Shown: positions 1 through 10,075 of the stretch, in pieces
How the letters are laid out: every line of letters begins with the position of its first letter
Position numbering within the stretch: the first letter of the stretch is position 1
Source of the DNA: Candidatus Brockarchaeota archaeon
GTDB lineage: Archaea > Thermoproteota > EX4484-205 > JAAOZP01
Assembly: GCA_017601395.1 (NCBI GenBank)
Contig: JAFNIQ010000009.1
Span: 1-46,015, forward strand
DNA length: 46,015 nucleotides
Direction of reading: 5' to 3'
Program-made: the position numbers and the translations under genes
Notes under the pieces: generated by a model
Told to the model about the DNA's origin: nothing
The model's database searches: none
The model's input: the letters and a program-made list of their open reading frames with translations, nothing else

Positions 1-63
1 GTCGAATCCTTCTTCATGAAGACCTCTGCGCGGAGAATTCCCCGGATACCTCTCCTTGTTCCT

Positions 64-207
64 TCATACGGTAGTATCCTCGTATTTGATATAATCTTCT
101 CCCTCGACCTTCTTGAGATCCTCCAACTTACGTTTCCCTTCTGATAAATATTCAAATATTCTCCTGATGAGCTCTGTACTAACTTTCACACGAGTCAATT
201 CAATCAC
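64..207 (-). pseudogene. short ORF, about 47 aa (VIELTRVKVSTELIRRIFEYLSEGKRKLEDLKKVEGEDYIKYEDTTV), possibly the N-terminal remnant of a HEPN/HepT-like or antitoxin-like protein
   Basis: Translated by eye from the minus strand. Helical, charged N-terminus; ends at TGA at 64-66, with coding-like sequence continuing in another frame toward the window edge. Confidence 0.25.
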
Positions 208-865
208 CCTTCCTTACTGCTTCTGTTTCACCCGGATAGTTGAAAGTCAGAATGGTTTCATCCACGCTAACCTCAACTGAGACAAGCTTAAGCCCGGGAG
301 AGGTTTGAACAGGCTCCCCGATTACTCTGATCATGAAGTCTCCAGGCCTTTTGCTTGTTGCGTTTAAGAAAGCGAATATAGTGTGCTCGTCAACGTTCAC
401 GATGAAACTGTTGTTGGAGAAAGGATGGTCGGTGTCGACGCTTATCCAGAGTCGCGAGCCGTCGAGAGTGAACATTGGCACGATGACAACGTAGAATTCT
501 CCGGTTACAACGACGTTTGAAGCTTGATAGCGTACCAGTCCAGCGTGTTATTCGCGAAGACCTCGCTCAGTAGGAATGCAGACCAGTATTTAGCGTTTAA
601 ACCATTGTCCCAGATTTGAACGTAGAAGACTGGGGCAGGACCCCTGAGCAAGCATGTAGCGTGAAGCCTTATCGCCGTTATCCTCCAGCTCTCCGAAAGG
701 GGTGTGAACCTGACCATCGCCGCATAGGGGGTTGAAGTCGCTCCAACCGTATTCAGCATAGCCGTCGTCGTAGGAGAATTCAAAAGGGGAGGCGTAGGAG
801 TTTAGAGAATCCAGGAGGATTGAGAATAAGGCTAGGGCTAGAATAAGCCCGATAGCTCTACCCAT
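200..865 (-). pseudogene. secreted protein of unknown function, frameshifted twice
   Basis: Three ORFs (590..925, 505..783, 200..481) read as one protein: signal peptide MGRAIGLILALALFSILL, then FEFSYDDGYAEYGWSD / TPYAAMVRFTPLSESWRITAIRLHATCLLRGPAPVFYVQIWDN...NTLDWYAIKL / NVVVTGEFYVVIVPMFTLDGSRLWISVDTDHPF. The first and third ORFs share a frame, so the two shifts compensate. Confidence 0.7.
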
Positions 866-1030
866 AGTTGAAGTATTAGGGGTTAAGGTTTTAAATAAGG
901 TTTTCGAAACCTCGCATGTTCTCATCTCGTTAAATATGAGATAAGACGTTTTTTAAGCGCGGATGACGCAATAGTAATAATTTTAATATTTCGGACCCTT
1001 AATCAAGGTAGAACCAGATTCGCTTCAGTT

Positions 1031-1269
1031 TTATTTTTGATACCGTTTCGCCAGAGCAAGAAGCTTGTCTTTATCAGTTTTGGATCGGGTGAAGAAGACA
1101 AAAACCTTGTATCATTGACCTTGGCAAGTATATCTGTGAAGTTCTTCGGCTCGACCTCAACAATTGCTCCAGATGCCTTCACGGCTTCCGCTATTCTTCT
1201 CGCCGCTGCCGCGGCAGCAACCGCCCTGCTTCCGCCAAGTCTCAGCCACCACCAAACGGCCTCAAACAG
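1031..1269 (-). pseudogene. small conserved-looking protein, frameshifted and lacking an ATG/GTG/TTG start
   Basis: Minus strand reads LFEAVWWWLRLGGSRAVAAAAARRIAEAVKASGAIVEVEPKNFTDILAKVND, then after a frameshift KVFVFFTRSKTDKDKLLALAKRYQK*. The first codon is CTG, immediately preceded by TAG. Confidence 0.55.
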
Positions 1270-1449
1270 CTAACTATTTATCCTTTTGCAATCGGTTAAA
1301 CATATTATCTTCACGCATCTTCCACCATTAGTTTATTGAAAGTCGACAATTAACCGTTCAATTGGCTCGCGAGTTTTTAACCGTATGCATCATTACAATA
1401 TTGTTTGACCCAATACAGATTTAAGTATAACATTTAGCATGGTTACACA

Positions 1450-1525
1450 GGGCCCGTGGCCAAGCCAGGATAAAGGCGTCGGCCTTCGGAGCCGGAGAAC
1501 CTGGGTTCAAATCCCAGCGGGCCCG
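1450..1525 (+). tRNA. tRNA-Arg (anticodon TCG)
   Basis: Acceptor stem GGGCCCG/CGGGCCC, anticodon stem-loop TCGGC-CTTCGGA-GCCGG, T arm CTGGG-TTCAAAT-CCCAG, discriminator G, no encoded CCA. Confidence 0.93.
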
Positions 1526-1630
1526 GTTTCATTGCTCAAACTATCGGGCAATAGTGGGAGTAATTCTTTTAACACATCCAGCCTATTGTTAACCATCCCC
1601 ATAAGGGGGGAACTATTCTCATTGTCAAGC

Positions 1631-2149
1631 TCATCCATGCAACACATGATTCTTAATGATTTTTAGAATTTGCTCATGCCTCTTTTCATCCTCAATTACC
1701 CATTCAAATATCATTACATAAGGTTCAATGGGTAAACCTGTCTCCTGTGCCATGAGCTCGATGGTTTTCACGTTTAAAACTGTCAAATACTCTTCTGCCA
1801 CGAAACCCTCAAACTTCTCTAAACCATCTATCAGCTTGAGGAGCTCCTGGTCACCTATTTCGCTCACACCCCGTATTCTTCTCGAATTTTCAGTGATATT
1901 TCTCCATAGGCTTCCCAAGACCTTTTCACAGTCTTCAAAAACACTCCTGTCAACATTTGTCAGATACCCGCCGAGAGCCTTAAACATTGCAGCATGCTTA
2001 TAAGAGTCGTCAGCAATGTAATTCAATAGACACTTGATGTTTGCGTCACGTGTAATTTCAGCCACGTGACGATATGTCTTGGCGACTTCTTCCTCGAACA
2101 GCCCGGAACAATAGAGAAACCTTGCTATTTCATAACCTGACCCTGGCAT
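1631..2149 (-). CDS. ferritin-like / rubrerythrin-like four-helix protein
   Basis: 172 aa; EEEVAKTYRHVAEI...KHAAMFKAL and EDEKRHEQILKII resemble ferritin-like ExxH motifs. Confidence 0.6.
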   Translation of the reverse strand: MPGSGYEIARFLYCSGLFEEEVAKTYRHVAEITRDANIKCLLNYIADDSYKHAAMFKALGGYLTNVDRSVFEDCEKVLGSLWRNITENSRRIRGVSEIGDQELLKLIDGLEKFEGFVAEEYLTVLNVKTIELMAQETGLPIEPYVMIFEWVIEDEKRHEQILKIIKNHVLHG

Positions 2150-2269
2150 AGTCCGGGAAACAAACGATGCAATATAAACATTTTGCTTAGAAGTTGCTAT
2201 GGATGAAAGTCAAGCAGTAAAACAGATTTTAGATATGTAAGCCTGCGCCGAATAGTCGTGCAGAAAGAA

Positions 2270-3793
2270 CTAGATTAATCCTCTGCATTTAAGCCATGGA
2301 CTAATTGTTTCTCTATCGGCCCCAAGCTCTGAGAGAAATCCTATAAACTTCGCATGAATACATTTAGCTGTTTCGGTTTCCTCAGACACAAGGTTTCTCT
2401 CCTGCTTAGGGTCTGACTTAAGGTTGTAGAGTTCTGTGGTTATTTCGCCCATGGGCTTAAGCCTCCTAGGTTCGCCGTCAACCATAAACGTAACCTCGAT
2501 TTTTTCAGCCTCAGCCATACTTGTCTCAGGTGCAAGTATAAGAGACCACTCATCCGTTGTAACCGTCGCTCTCAATCCTGCTCTTACTCCTTTAATCAGC
2601 GAGGGTGTTGAAACAGCTATGTCCCTAACGCTGGATGCTTCCCCCCTGACAAGCGGCAGAAGCGACTTCCCGTGAACACTGGTCTCGGTCGAGCTTTTCA
2701 CACCAGCAAGGTCAAGCACCGTAGCAGTTATGTCGGGTGTTTGGACAAGAGCATCTATCTTCACCTTTTTTCTCAATCCGAGATTATCCGCGAACCTTAC
2801 TAGAAGCGGGATGCGGGCCACTTCCTCGTAGAGGGGAGCTAAACCATGGCTTTCCCCCATGATTATCGATTTACCTATAAGCCCGTGTTCACCAAGGTAG
2901 AAGCCATGGTCGCTCGTAAAAACAATAGTTGTGTTCTCAAACAACCCTAGGTTATTCATCTTTTCAAGCAGAAACCCTATCCACCTGTCGACCATAGTTG
3001 CTTCGCCAGCGTACATTGCTCTAATATGCGAGAGTTCGTCGCGCGTAAGATAGTTGCACGGCCCGTATGCCGGATAGATGACTTCCTCACCCTCGTAGCA
3101 AGGGTCATAAATCTCAACGTACCATGCTGGCGGATCCCACGGCTCATGGGGGTCGAAGAAGTCCACGTACAGGAAGAATTTCCCCCTATAGTTCTCCTCG
3201 AGCCAGCGTGAAGCCTCCATCGCTGTCTTAGCGGGTATCCAGTCTTCCTCGTACTTCCTGTGGTAATTGTTCCTAATATGTTGCATAGTTGTTTCAACAC
3301 TTCTCAACTTCTGAGGGCTGCATGGAAGCCTAACATCCGCCGGGCTTGTTCTATACCGGTCGTTCTCCTGACCCCTAATCCAAACCCACCCGTCGAAGCC
3401 ACGGTCAAAATTATACCCATCCTTAAGAATATGGGGAGTGTCCGCCACCATCATGCAGGTGTAGCCTGCTTTCCTTAGAATCATTGCGAGCGTAACCCAC
3501 TCCTTCGGCAGCGGAGACCAGTCGTAACGAGTAAAAGTGAACGTGCCTGTAAACAAGTCGGCCCTGTTTGGAACAGTGGGGAAAGAAGCGTGGTACGCTC
3601 TGTTAAATTCAACAGATTCTGAACATAGCTTCTCAACACTATTTAGCTTTACCCTAACATTGTTTTTAACGATGAAACCTTCATGGAGCAGGTCAAACCT
3701 GAAAGTATCAGACACTATGACTACTATGTTTCCATCCATGAAGACAAATTTCTTGAGAAAATCTATATAAGATTTATAAACCGTCATAATCAT
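2270..3793 (-). CDS. sulfatase / alkaline phosphatase superfamily hydrolase with Thr at the catalytic position
   Basis: 507 aa; VIVSDTFRFDLL N-terminus, FPTVPNRADLFTG, FFDPHEPWDPP, TSDHGFYLGEHG. Confidence 0.85.
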   Translation of the reverse strand: MIMTVYKSYIDFLKKFVFMDGNIVVIVSDTFRFDLLHEGFIVKNNVRVKLNSVEKLCSESVEFNRAYHASFPTVPNRADLFTGTFTFTRYDWSPLPKEWVTLAMILRKAGYTCMMVADTPHILKDGYNFDRGFDGWVWIRGQENDRYRTSPADVRLPCSPQKLRSVETTMQHIRNNYHRKYEEDWIPAKTAMEASRWLEENYRGKFFLYVDFFDPHEPWDPPAWYVEIYDPCYEGEEVIYPAYGPCNYLTRDELSHIRAMYAGEATMVDRWIGFLLEKMNNLGLFENTTIVFTSDHGFYLGEHGLIGKSIIMGESHGLAPLYEEVARIPLLVRFADNLGLRKKVKIDALVQTPDITATVLDLAGVKSSTETSVHGKSLLPLVRGEASSVRDIAVSTPSLIKGVRAGLRATVTTDEWSLILAPETSMAEAEKIEVTFMVDGEPRRLKPMGEITTELYNLKSDPKQERNLVSEETETAKCIHAKFIGFLSELGADRETISPWLKCRGLI

Positions 3794-3811
3794 GGCTTGA
3801 AGGCGTTATAA

Positions 3812-4930
3812 ATGGGGATCGTCGTCCGCGAGATGCAACCAGGCGAAGAAAAAGAAGTTAAGGAACTTTTTACGAGGAGCCTTGGCATAACTGACAGGAT
3901 TATCTTTCAACTCTCGTTTGAGGAGGCACGGAAGAGTGCAGGGAAGCAAAGAGGAGCCACTTTAGTTGCAGAGTTCGAGGAAAAGATAGTTGGTTCAGTC
4001 TCCATGCGGATCCAGGTTATAAAAGGTAAGAGGACAGGTTTCATCGATGCGCTGGTTTCAGACAAAGAGCTTCGTGGGAGAGCCATCGGAAGATCCCTAG
4101 TAAATGGAGCCATATCGTGGCTGGAGGAGCATGGGTGTGAAGTCATCTATGCCACAGCCGACAGGTATAATTCCCCCTCATGGAACATGTTCATACACAG
4201 GGGCTTCAATCTCTACGAGATGCCGGCGCAACTCAGAGACTATGGGCTGAACTTTCTAAGACTCTGGATGACGGAGTTTCACTTCATAGGCTTCGGAACG
4301 TTTTTTCTCAGGCGGGATAAAGAGAAAACAAGGCATCGCGAAACCAGGGAAGCATGGCATTGGCTGGCTGCCCTGCTAGGCGTATCCGTAGCATGGTGGA
4401 TTCAAATACTGCGAGGCCGAGGACCCCTAATGCTTATCCCGATGGTTTTTACGGTTGTAGCCGTCAGCCTACTGGCACACGAGCTTTCGCAAAAGCTTGC
4501 AGCAAGCAGACTTGGCTTAGAAACAACCTTCAAAGCCTGGGGGTCAGGAATCCTATTCAGCTGGCTGCTGGCACTACTCGGCAGCGTCTTCCCAGCGTAC
4601 GGCTCAACATACGTGAAACAGTTAGACTGGTGGTATGACCCGGAAAAAGATAAGACTGGAATCATCTTCGCCATAGGCCCGTTCGTCAGCCTGATGCTCG
4701 GCTTCACATTCTGGGCAATACCAATAATTACGGCTGAGACTCTGCTAGCGGTGCCAGCAACAGTCGGATATATGACTAATCTGCTGATTGTCATTCTCAA
4801 TCTGATTCCAATACAGGCAGCAGGAGGCTTCGTGTGGGATGGAAAAAAGATACTTAGATGGAACAAGGCTGTGTGGATCACGCTTGTTATAGCAGCATGC
4901 GTTCTGCTAATACTTGATATTCTCATCTAG
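3812..4930 (+). CDS. GNAT N-acetyltransferase fused to an M50 site-2-protease-like membrane domain
   Basis: 372 aa; N-terminal GNAT (RGRAIGRSL...SPSWNMFIHRGF). C-terminal multi-TM domain with HELSQKLAAS and NLIPIQAAGGFVWDGKKIL, equivalent to M50 HExxH and NLIPxxxLDG. Confidence 0.75.
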   Translation: MGIVVREMQPGEEKEVKELFTRSLGITDRIIFQLSFEEARKSAGKQRGATLVAEFEEKIVGSVSMRIQVIKGKRTGFIDALVSDKELRGRAIGRSLVNGAISWLEEHGCEVIYATADRYNSPSWNMFIHRGFNLYEMPAQLRDYGLNFLRLWMTEFHFIGFGTFFLRRDKEKTRHRETREAWHWLAALLGVSVAWWIQILRGRGPLMLIPMVFTVVAVSLLAHELSQKLAASRLGLETTFKAWGSGILFSWLLALLGSVFPAYGSTYVKQLDWWYDPEKDKTGIIFAIGPFVSLMLGFTFWAIPIITAETLLAVPATVGYMTNLLIVILNLIPIQAAGGFVWDGKKILRWNKAVWITLVIAACVLLILDILI

Positions 4931-5505
4931 ACTCTAATGCAGGCTATATGACAGTAAATATTAGGACAATGGGTTCAAGGCGCGCTTCAAGACTCTTAGG
5001 GTTTCCTTTTTTGTCAGCATGTACGTCCTTAGATTCATATAATTATATTCGGGGCAAAGTATTTAATAAAATTTAACCCATTAAGAGAGAAACTAATTTA
5101 TGAAGAACGTGGAGGGCAAGCCAGCATGGATGAAATATAGTGTCCTGAACGATGGTACTCGATTCAATGTGACTTTTCATGCTTTCCCCCAAGCTGTTCA
5201 ACGAGTTTCTCCCCATGCGGAGAAGCAGTGTGAAAGACTGGATATAGTAATATAGCATCTTGATGGCCTGGAGCAGATACTGCATTTCAACTCGCTGCTT
5301 GTTGAGAAGCTAGGCAGCATACAGTGGGTGCTGGTGTAGGAGAAGAACTGAAGGAAGATGACTGCGGCTACCAAAAATGGATACCGCTATACAAGAAGAT
5401 TCTGATCCAGCAGACAGACGTGGAAAAACCGATAGCTGAAGTCAATAACTGTTACAATCCTAATCTTTCTTCACGGCCATTTGGAGGAGTTAAAGCCTTA
5501 CCTTT

Positions 5506-5901
5506 TTAGTCTTCGAGCTCCTCCACCAGTTTTCTACAAATGGCGAAGGCCTTCCCAGCCCTTCCGATAGCATCCCTAGCATCCTCCTCCCCTATTACTT
5601 CATCCGGAGACAGAAAAGCTTCCTCACCTCCGTAGAAGCTTACCTCCCTCTTCTTAACCAGAATCTTAGAGGATTCAGAAAGATAGGTCAATTCCTGTTG
5701 AAACCATTCTGGAAACCTCTGTCCAACACTCAACAATACATCTGAAACATCGTGCACCTTCGGGTACTCTATGCCAACTGCCTTAAGCACAGCTTTCAAA
5801 GAAAGTTCAACGCACTCTTGGCTCAGCCTCACAGCATAAGGATAGTTATCCTCTTGATATGCGTCCTTAGCATCACTAAGCCTAGCTTCAGCCTGTTTCA
5901 A
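5506..5901 (-). CDS. HEPN domain protein
   Basis: 131 aa; AYQEDNYPYAVRLSQECVELSLKAVLKAVGIEYPKVHDV is a typical HEPN core. Listed start is TTG; the open frame extends upstream into the MNT gene. Confidence 0.8.
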   Translation of the reverse strand: MKQAEARLSDAKDAYQEDNYPYAVRLSQECVELSLKAVLKAVGIEYPKVHDVSDVLLSVGQRFPEWFQQELTYLSESSKILVKKREVSFYGGEEAFLSPDEVIGEEDARDAIGRAGKAFAICRKLVEELED

Positions 5902-5927
5902 GTATGATCGGGCAATCTTGACGAGTC

Positions 5928-6665
5928 TCAGACAGCTATCTCCTCCCCAAACCTGTAGTCAGGCTTCAGATCCCAGTACCAGTTTTCCTTGTCCACGAAA
6001 ACCCTTTTAGCGCCGAGCTTGAGAAGCTCAGCTTTAAACTCCGTCAATACTCTCTCCAGAAACCGGCCCCTATCGTAAAGTATTACAGAATCCTCAGTCA
6101 TGTCGATGAAGAGCAAAGGCTTCCGGGAAGCCTCCTCCTCAGTCAGAGGATAGAAGCTGAAACCAGTGTAGACACCATTCCTCCTGAGCCATACCAATTC
6201 TTCCAGATTCTTCTCTAACCCGTAAAGCACGTCTATTCTCCTCCCAATGCTCCCAGAGAAATCGTTAGAAACAATAAGCAGGTCTATGTCGCTATTCTCA
6301 TTCGCCGTTCCACGGGCGACAGAGCCATACACAGCTAGAGAAGTCAGCGTTAAGGAGCGTGAAAGAACCTGGAAGGCGTCGCATAAAACTTTAACATACC
6401 TCTCTTGAGGAACCATATGCAGGTTTTTAACCGCGCCCGATGCCATGAGGATGAAGCCCCTAGGGTCGATAAGCCGATATCGCCTAGGCCGACCCTCGTC
6501 GAAAACAAGCAGAACCCTATTTTTATGAAGCCTGCTGAAGGCTACTGAAAGCTTGTTTTCACTAACCTTTAGAAACTCCAAGGCGTCCTTAAAGGTGAAT
6601 AACTCGCTCTCAAACCTTAGGAAAAGCCTCGAATACACTTCTCCGAGCCAGGCAGGTATCCACAT
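5928..6665 (-). CDS. wHTH-nucleotidyltransferase (MNT) domain protein
   Basis: 245 aa; N-terminal winged-helix-like region, then AVYGSVARGTANENSDIDLLIV (GSxARG...SDIDL). Adjacent to the HEPN ORF. Confidence 0.85.
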   Translation of the reverse strand: MWIPAWLGEVYSRLFLRFESELFTFKDALEFLKVSENKLSVAFSRLHKNRVLLVFDEGRPRRYRLIDPRGFILMASGAVKNLHMVPQERYVKVLCDAFQVLSRSLTLTSLAVYGSVARGTANENSDIDLLIVSNDFSGSIGRRIDVLYGLEKNLEELVWLRRNGVYTGFSFYPLTEEEASRKPLLFIDMTEDSVILYDRGRFLERVLTEFKAELLKLGAKRVFVDKENWYWDLKPDYRFGEEIAV

Positions 6666-7168
6666 TTTACTTAACTAATAGTTAAGATTGCCAAACTATT
6701 AAGCTTATCTGAGCGGTTTCAAAAAGTACAGTAAAGCAAGTCCACTAAACTATCCTTTAATACTCATGTTTAAACGGCGCGTATGTGCCTTTTCTCCGAC
6801 CATGTAGAGACTTAACAATGTCTAAAACGCTTTTACCCCTTTAATTCTGCTAAAACTGCATCGTGCGTACCAGTTCCTTCACCGATAATGCGTCGGATGA
6901 AGCGAGCATCTCCCCCGTTCTCGCAAAGGATAAGCTTAGGATAAATATTTATAACGTATCGGATTCCGGGTCCGCCATCCTATCCCTCCAACGAATACAT
7001 CTAGCCTACCATTACCGAAAGATGTGGCAAGCTGTAATTAATAAGCATACTTTAACCTTTATCAAGCAGTATCCTCGCAAATGGCTGTTAGATAACTACT
7101 CTGCTTAAACCAGCCAGCTCCTCCGCCGAGAATTTTGAGACAAGAATAGTATTTTAAAAACTTCATCA

Positions 7169-9994
7169 TTATTCCCATTTCCAGACTTTTCTTCCCATGA
7201 ATAGCTCCGGAAAGACGAATAGGCCCCAACTTGCCACCCCTATGACGTACGCTAAATCGACAGGGCTTAATGCAATCAGGTGGAATAATTGTTGTGTTAC
7301 TGGCATGTAGGTTATTCCGAGGGTTAACGCGGCGGATGCTAAGTCAGCTATCACGAAGAACTTGTTTCCAAAAGCCTTCCTACCCATTCTCCAGACGCTG
7401 TGTTTCTCCGAGCGGCAGTTCCAGACGACGAAAAGCTCGAACATGGCTGCCTGAACAAAGGCTGTGGTTGTGGCCTCCCTGTAAGTCAGCTCCCTAGCAA
7501 TTTCGTCTATTGTTCCGTTTGGGAGCATCCATGGGTGTGCTGGCCAAATGTAATACTCTAAGCAGAAAACGAGGAACGTTCCAGCAGCCTGCAGTATGAA
7601 GGATGCTATTATGAAGGCACCCATTCCATGGAGAATGCCTTCCTCCGGTTTGCGGGGTGGTCTCTCCATAACATCCACATCTGGGGGATCCGTCGCTAGG
7701 GCAATTGCAGGACCACCGTCAGTAACCAGGTTTATCCAGAGGATCATCGCAGGAAGGAGCGGGAGTGGAAACATGGTTTCACCGAACAACCCGCCTAGGA
7801 TGGCGAACGTGCCTATTACAAGCAGCTCGTCGAAGTTGCATGCGAGAAGGAAGCGGGCATATTTTCTAATGTTGTCATAGATTACTCTGCCCTGTTCAAC
7901 AGCCTTAACTATGGTTGCGAAATTGTCATCCATCAAGATCAGGTCTGAAGCCTCCTTGGTAACGTCAGTCCCAGTTATGCCCATTGCAACGCCTACGTCA
8001 GCAGCCTTAACCGCAGGAGCATCGTTAACCCCGTCCCCGGTCATTGCTACAATGTGGCCCTTCCTCCTCAACGCGTTAACAATCCTAAGCTTATGTTCAG
8101 GAGAAACCCTCGCGTAAACCGTGACTCTTTCAACGTTCTTCTCAAACTCCTCGTCGCTCAACTCATCCAACTCCTTGCCTGTTAAAACCAAGTCGCCCTC
8201 TTTGAAGATCCCCACCTCCCTGGCAACAGCGACGGCTGTCAGCTTATGGTCCCCGGTTATCATAACGGTCTTTATGCCTGCCTTCTGGCAAAGCTTGTTA
8301 GCCTCTATAGCCTCCTCCCTCGGTGGGTCAATCATCCCCTGGAGCCCGATGAAAACCATATCTCTCTCCACAGCCTCATCCTCATGCTTCCCCATGTTTT
8401 CCGGCAGGCGCCGATAAGCCATCGCAAGCATCCTTAAAGCATCCCCAGCCAGCTGCTCGTTAACCTCGAGAATCCTCTTTCTCTTCTCCATCGTCAAATC
8501 CTTTTCCACACCATTCTCAAGGATGCGAGTGCATCTTTCTAACACGATTTCAGGAGCCCCCTTCATGTAAGCATGGATCTCTCCATCCGGAGTCTTATGG
8601 ATAGTGGTCATGCGTTTCCTTTCGGAAGTGAACGGGATCTCGCCAATCCTTGGGAACCTCTCCTCCAGAGCCCCCTTCTCAAGCCCAGCCTTAGCAGCCG
8701 CAACGATGAGAGCTCCCTCAGTAGGGTCTCCGAAGATCTCCCAAGTATTGTTCTTGTCATTCCTCCTCAAGCTGGCATTGTTGCACAGGACACCTATCCT
8801 CAGGAGCAGCTCAAGGCTACCCTCAGGCTTCACCGAATCGTCGCCGAGACGGAACTCTCCCTTCGGCTCGTAGCCTACCCCGGTAACCTCGAAAAGCTTA
8901 TCTTCAACATATAGTTTTCGAACAGTCATCTCTCCCTTGGTTATTGTGCCAGTCTTGTCTGAGCATATTACCGTCACCGCGCCCAAGCTTTCCGCTGAAG
9001 ATAAGCGTCTCACAATAGCGTTCCGCTTCGCAAACTCTCTGGCGCCGAGGGCTAAGGCTACTGTGACTATTGCTGGAAGCCCTTCCGGTACGGCGGATAT
9101 TGCTAAAGCTATGGAGGACATGAAAGCCTGGATAAAGCCCTCAGGCTCGAAACGGCCCTGCATCACCACCTCTAAGGCTTCAAGTGCGAAAATCACTGCA
9201 CATACCAGGATGACGACTCGAGCTATTTTACTTGCAAACCTGTTCAGCTTTCTCTGGAGAGGAGTCTCCTCTTCTTCAGCCGTCTGAACCATGCGCGCGA
9301 TTTTTCCGAACTCCGTGTTCATGCCTGTGGCTGTTACAACAGCCTTCCCCCTGCCGTAGACTATGTGGGTTGCGGAGAAAACCATGTTCCGCCTCTCGGA
9401 AACGGGCGCATCCTCCTTAAGGACCGTTGCCTCTTTAACCACCGGGACGGATTCCCCTGTTAAAACCGCCTCGTTAGCCTTCAGCTCAACCGCCTCAATA
9501 ATGCGGGCGTCAGCAGGAACATGGTCGCCCGCCTCAAGCGCGAGAATATCCCCTGGGACTACTTCGCTCGCCGGAATAATGTTTTCCACACCATCCCTTA
9601 TTACGCGGGCCTTGGGAGCAGCCAGTTTCTTAAGGGCTTCAACAGCCTTCTCAGCCCTGTATTCCTGAATGAAACCGGTGACAGCGCACAGAACAACTAT
9701 CGCGCTTATCGTAATAACATCGGCGAAAGACTCCATGAACTCCCCGCCCTGAAGCATCTCATAGTAGCCGATTATCGCGGAGAAGACCGTCGCGGCTATC
9801 AGCAGAAGAATAAAGATGTCTTTAAACTCGTCTAGAAACATTTGGAGGACGGTTCTGCGCTTCACCTCCTTGATCTCATTAGGCCCATATTTCCTGAGTC
9901 TTTCAACAGCCTCTTGAGTGGATAATCCTTCACGGTTCACGCCCAGCTCCTCTAAGACTTCTTCAACGCTCTTGGCGTGCCAAGGCTTAGACAT
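7169..9994 (-). CDS. Ca2+-type (P2) cation-transporting P-type ATPase
   Basis: 941 aa; ICSDKTGTITKGEMTV, AISAVPEGLPAIVTVALALG, TGESVPV, MTGDGVNDAPAVKAADVGVAMG. Confidence 0.95.
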   Translation of the reverse strand: MSKPWHAKSVEEVLEELGVNREGLSTQEAVERLRKYGPNEIKEVKRRTVLQMFLDEFKDIFILLLIAATVFSAIIGYYEMLQGGEFMESFADVITISAIVVLCAVTGFIQEYRAEKAVEALKKLAAPKARVIRDGVENIIPASEVVPGDILALEAGDHVPADARIIEAVELKANEAVLTGESVPVVKEATVLKEDAPVSERRNMVFSATHIVYGRGKAVVTATGMNTEFGKIARMVQTAEEEETPLQRKLNRFASKIARVVILVCAVIFALEALEVVMQGRFEPEGFIQAFMSSIALAISAVPEGLPAIVTVALALGAREFAKRNAIVRRLSSAESLGAVTVICSDKTGTITKGEMTVRKLYVEDKLFEVTGVGYEPKGEFRLGDDSVKPEGSLELLLRIGVLCNNASLRRNDKNNTWEIFGDPTEGALIVAAAKAGLEKGALEERFPRIGEIPFTSERKRMTTIHKTPDGEIHAYMKGAPEIVLERCTRILENGVEKDLTMEKRKRILEVNEQLAGDALRMLAMAYRRLPENMGKHEDEAVERDMVFIGLQGMIDPPREEAIEANKLCQKAGIKTVMITGDHKLTAVAVAREVGIFKEGDLVLTGKELDELSDEEFEKNVERVTVYARVSPEHKLRIVNALRRKGHIVAMTGDGVNDAPAVKAADVGVAMGITGTDVTKEASDLILMDDNFATIVKAVEQGRVIYDNIRKYARFLLACNFDELLVIGTFAILGGLFGETMFPLPLLPAMILWINLVTDGGPAIALATDPPDVDVMERPPRKPEEGILHGMGAFIIASFILQAAGTFLVFCLEYYIWPAHPWMLPNGTIDEIARELTYREATTTAFVQAAMFELFVVWNCRSEKHSVWRMGRKAFGNKFFVIADLASAALTLGITYMPVTQQLFHLIALSPVDLAYVIGVASWGLFVFPELFMGRKVWKWE

Positions 9995-10075
9995 TGATGA
10001 CCTCTCCTATTCTCAGCTAAGCGCGGAGAAACCAGCTTATAAGATTAACTATCTTTAGAACGTCTTTTTGAAAAA

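Noticed and set aside
1037-1273. 78-aa plus-strand ORF
   Set aside because: Antisense to a better-supported minus-strand frameshifted gene; low-complexity Ala-rich translation.
1439-1666. 75-aa plus-strand ORF
   Set aside because: Overlaps the tRNA-Arg gene; spurious.
4950-5500. Short ORFs 5073..5285 and 5324..5509
   Set aside because: No recognisable domain or clear start/RBS; could be decayed sequence but not assignable.
6863-7108. 81-aa plus-strand ORF
   Set aside because: No domain, atypical composition; likely non-coding.
7270-9835. Many plus-strand ORFs inside the P-type ATPase gene
   Set aside because: Antisense to a clearly conserved 941-aa CDS; typical shadow ORFs.
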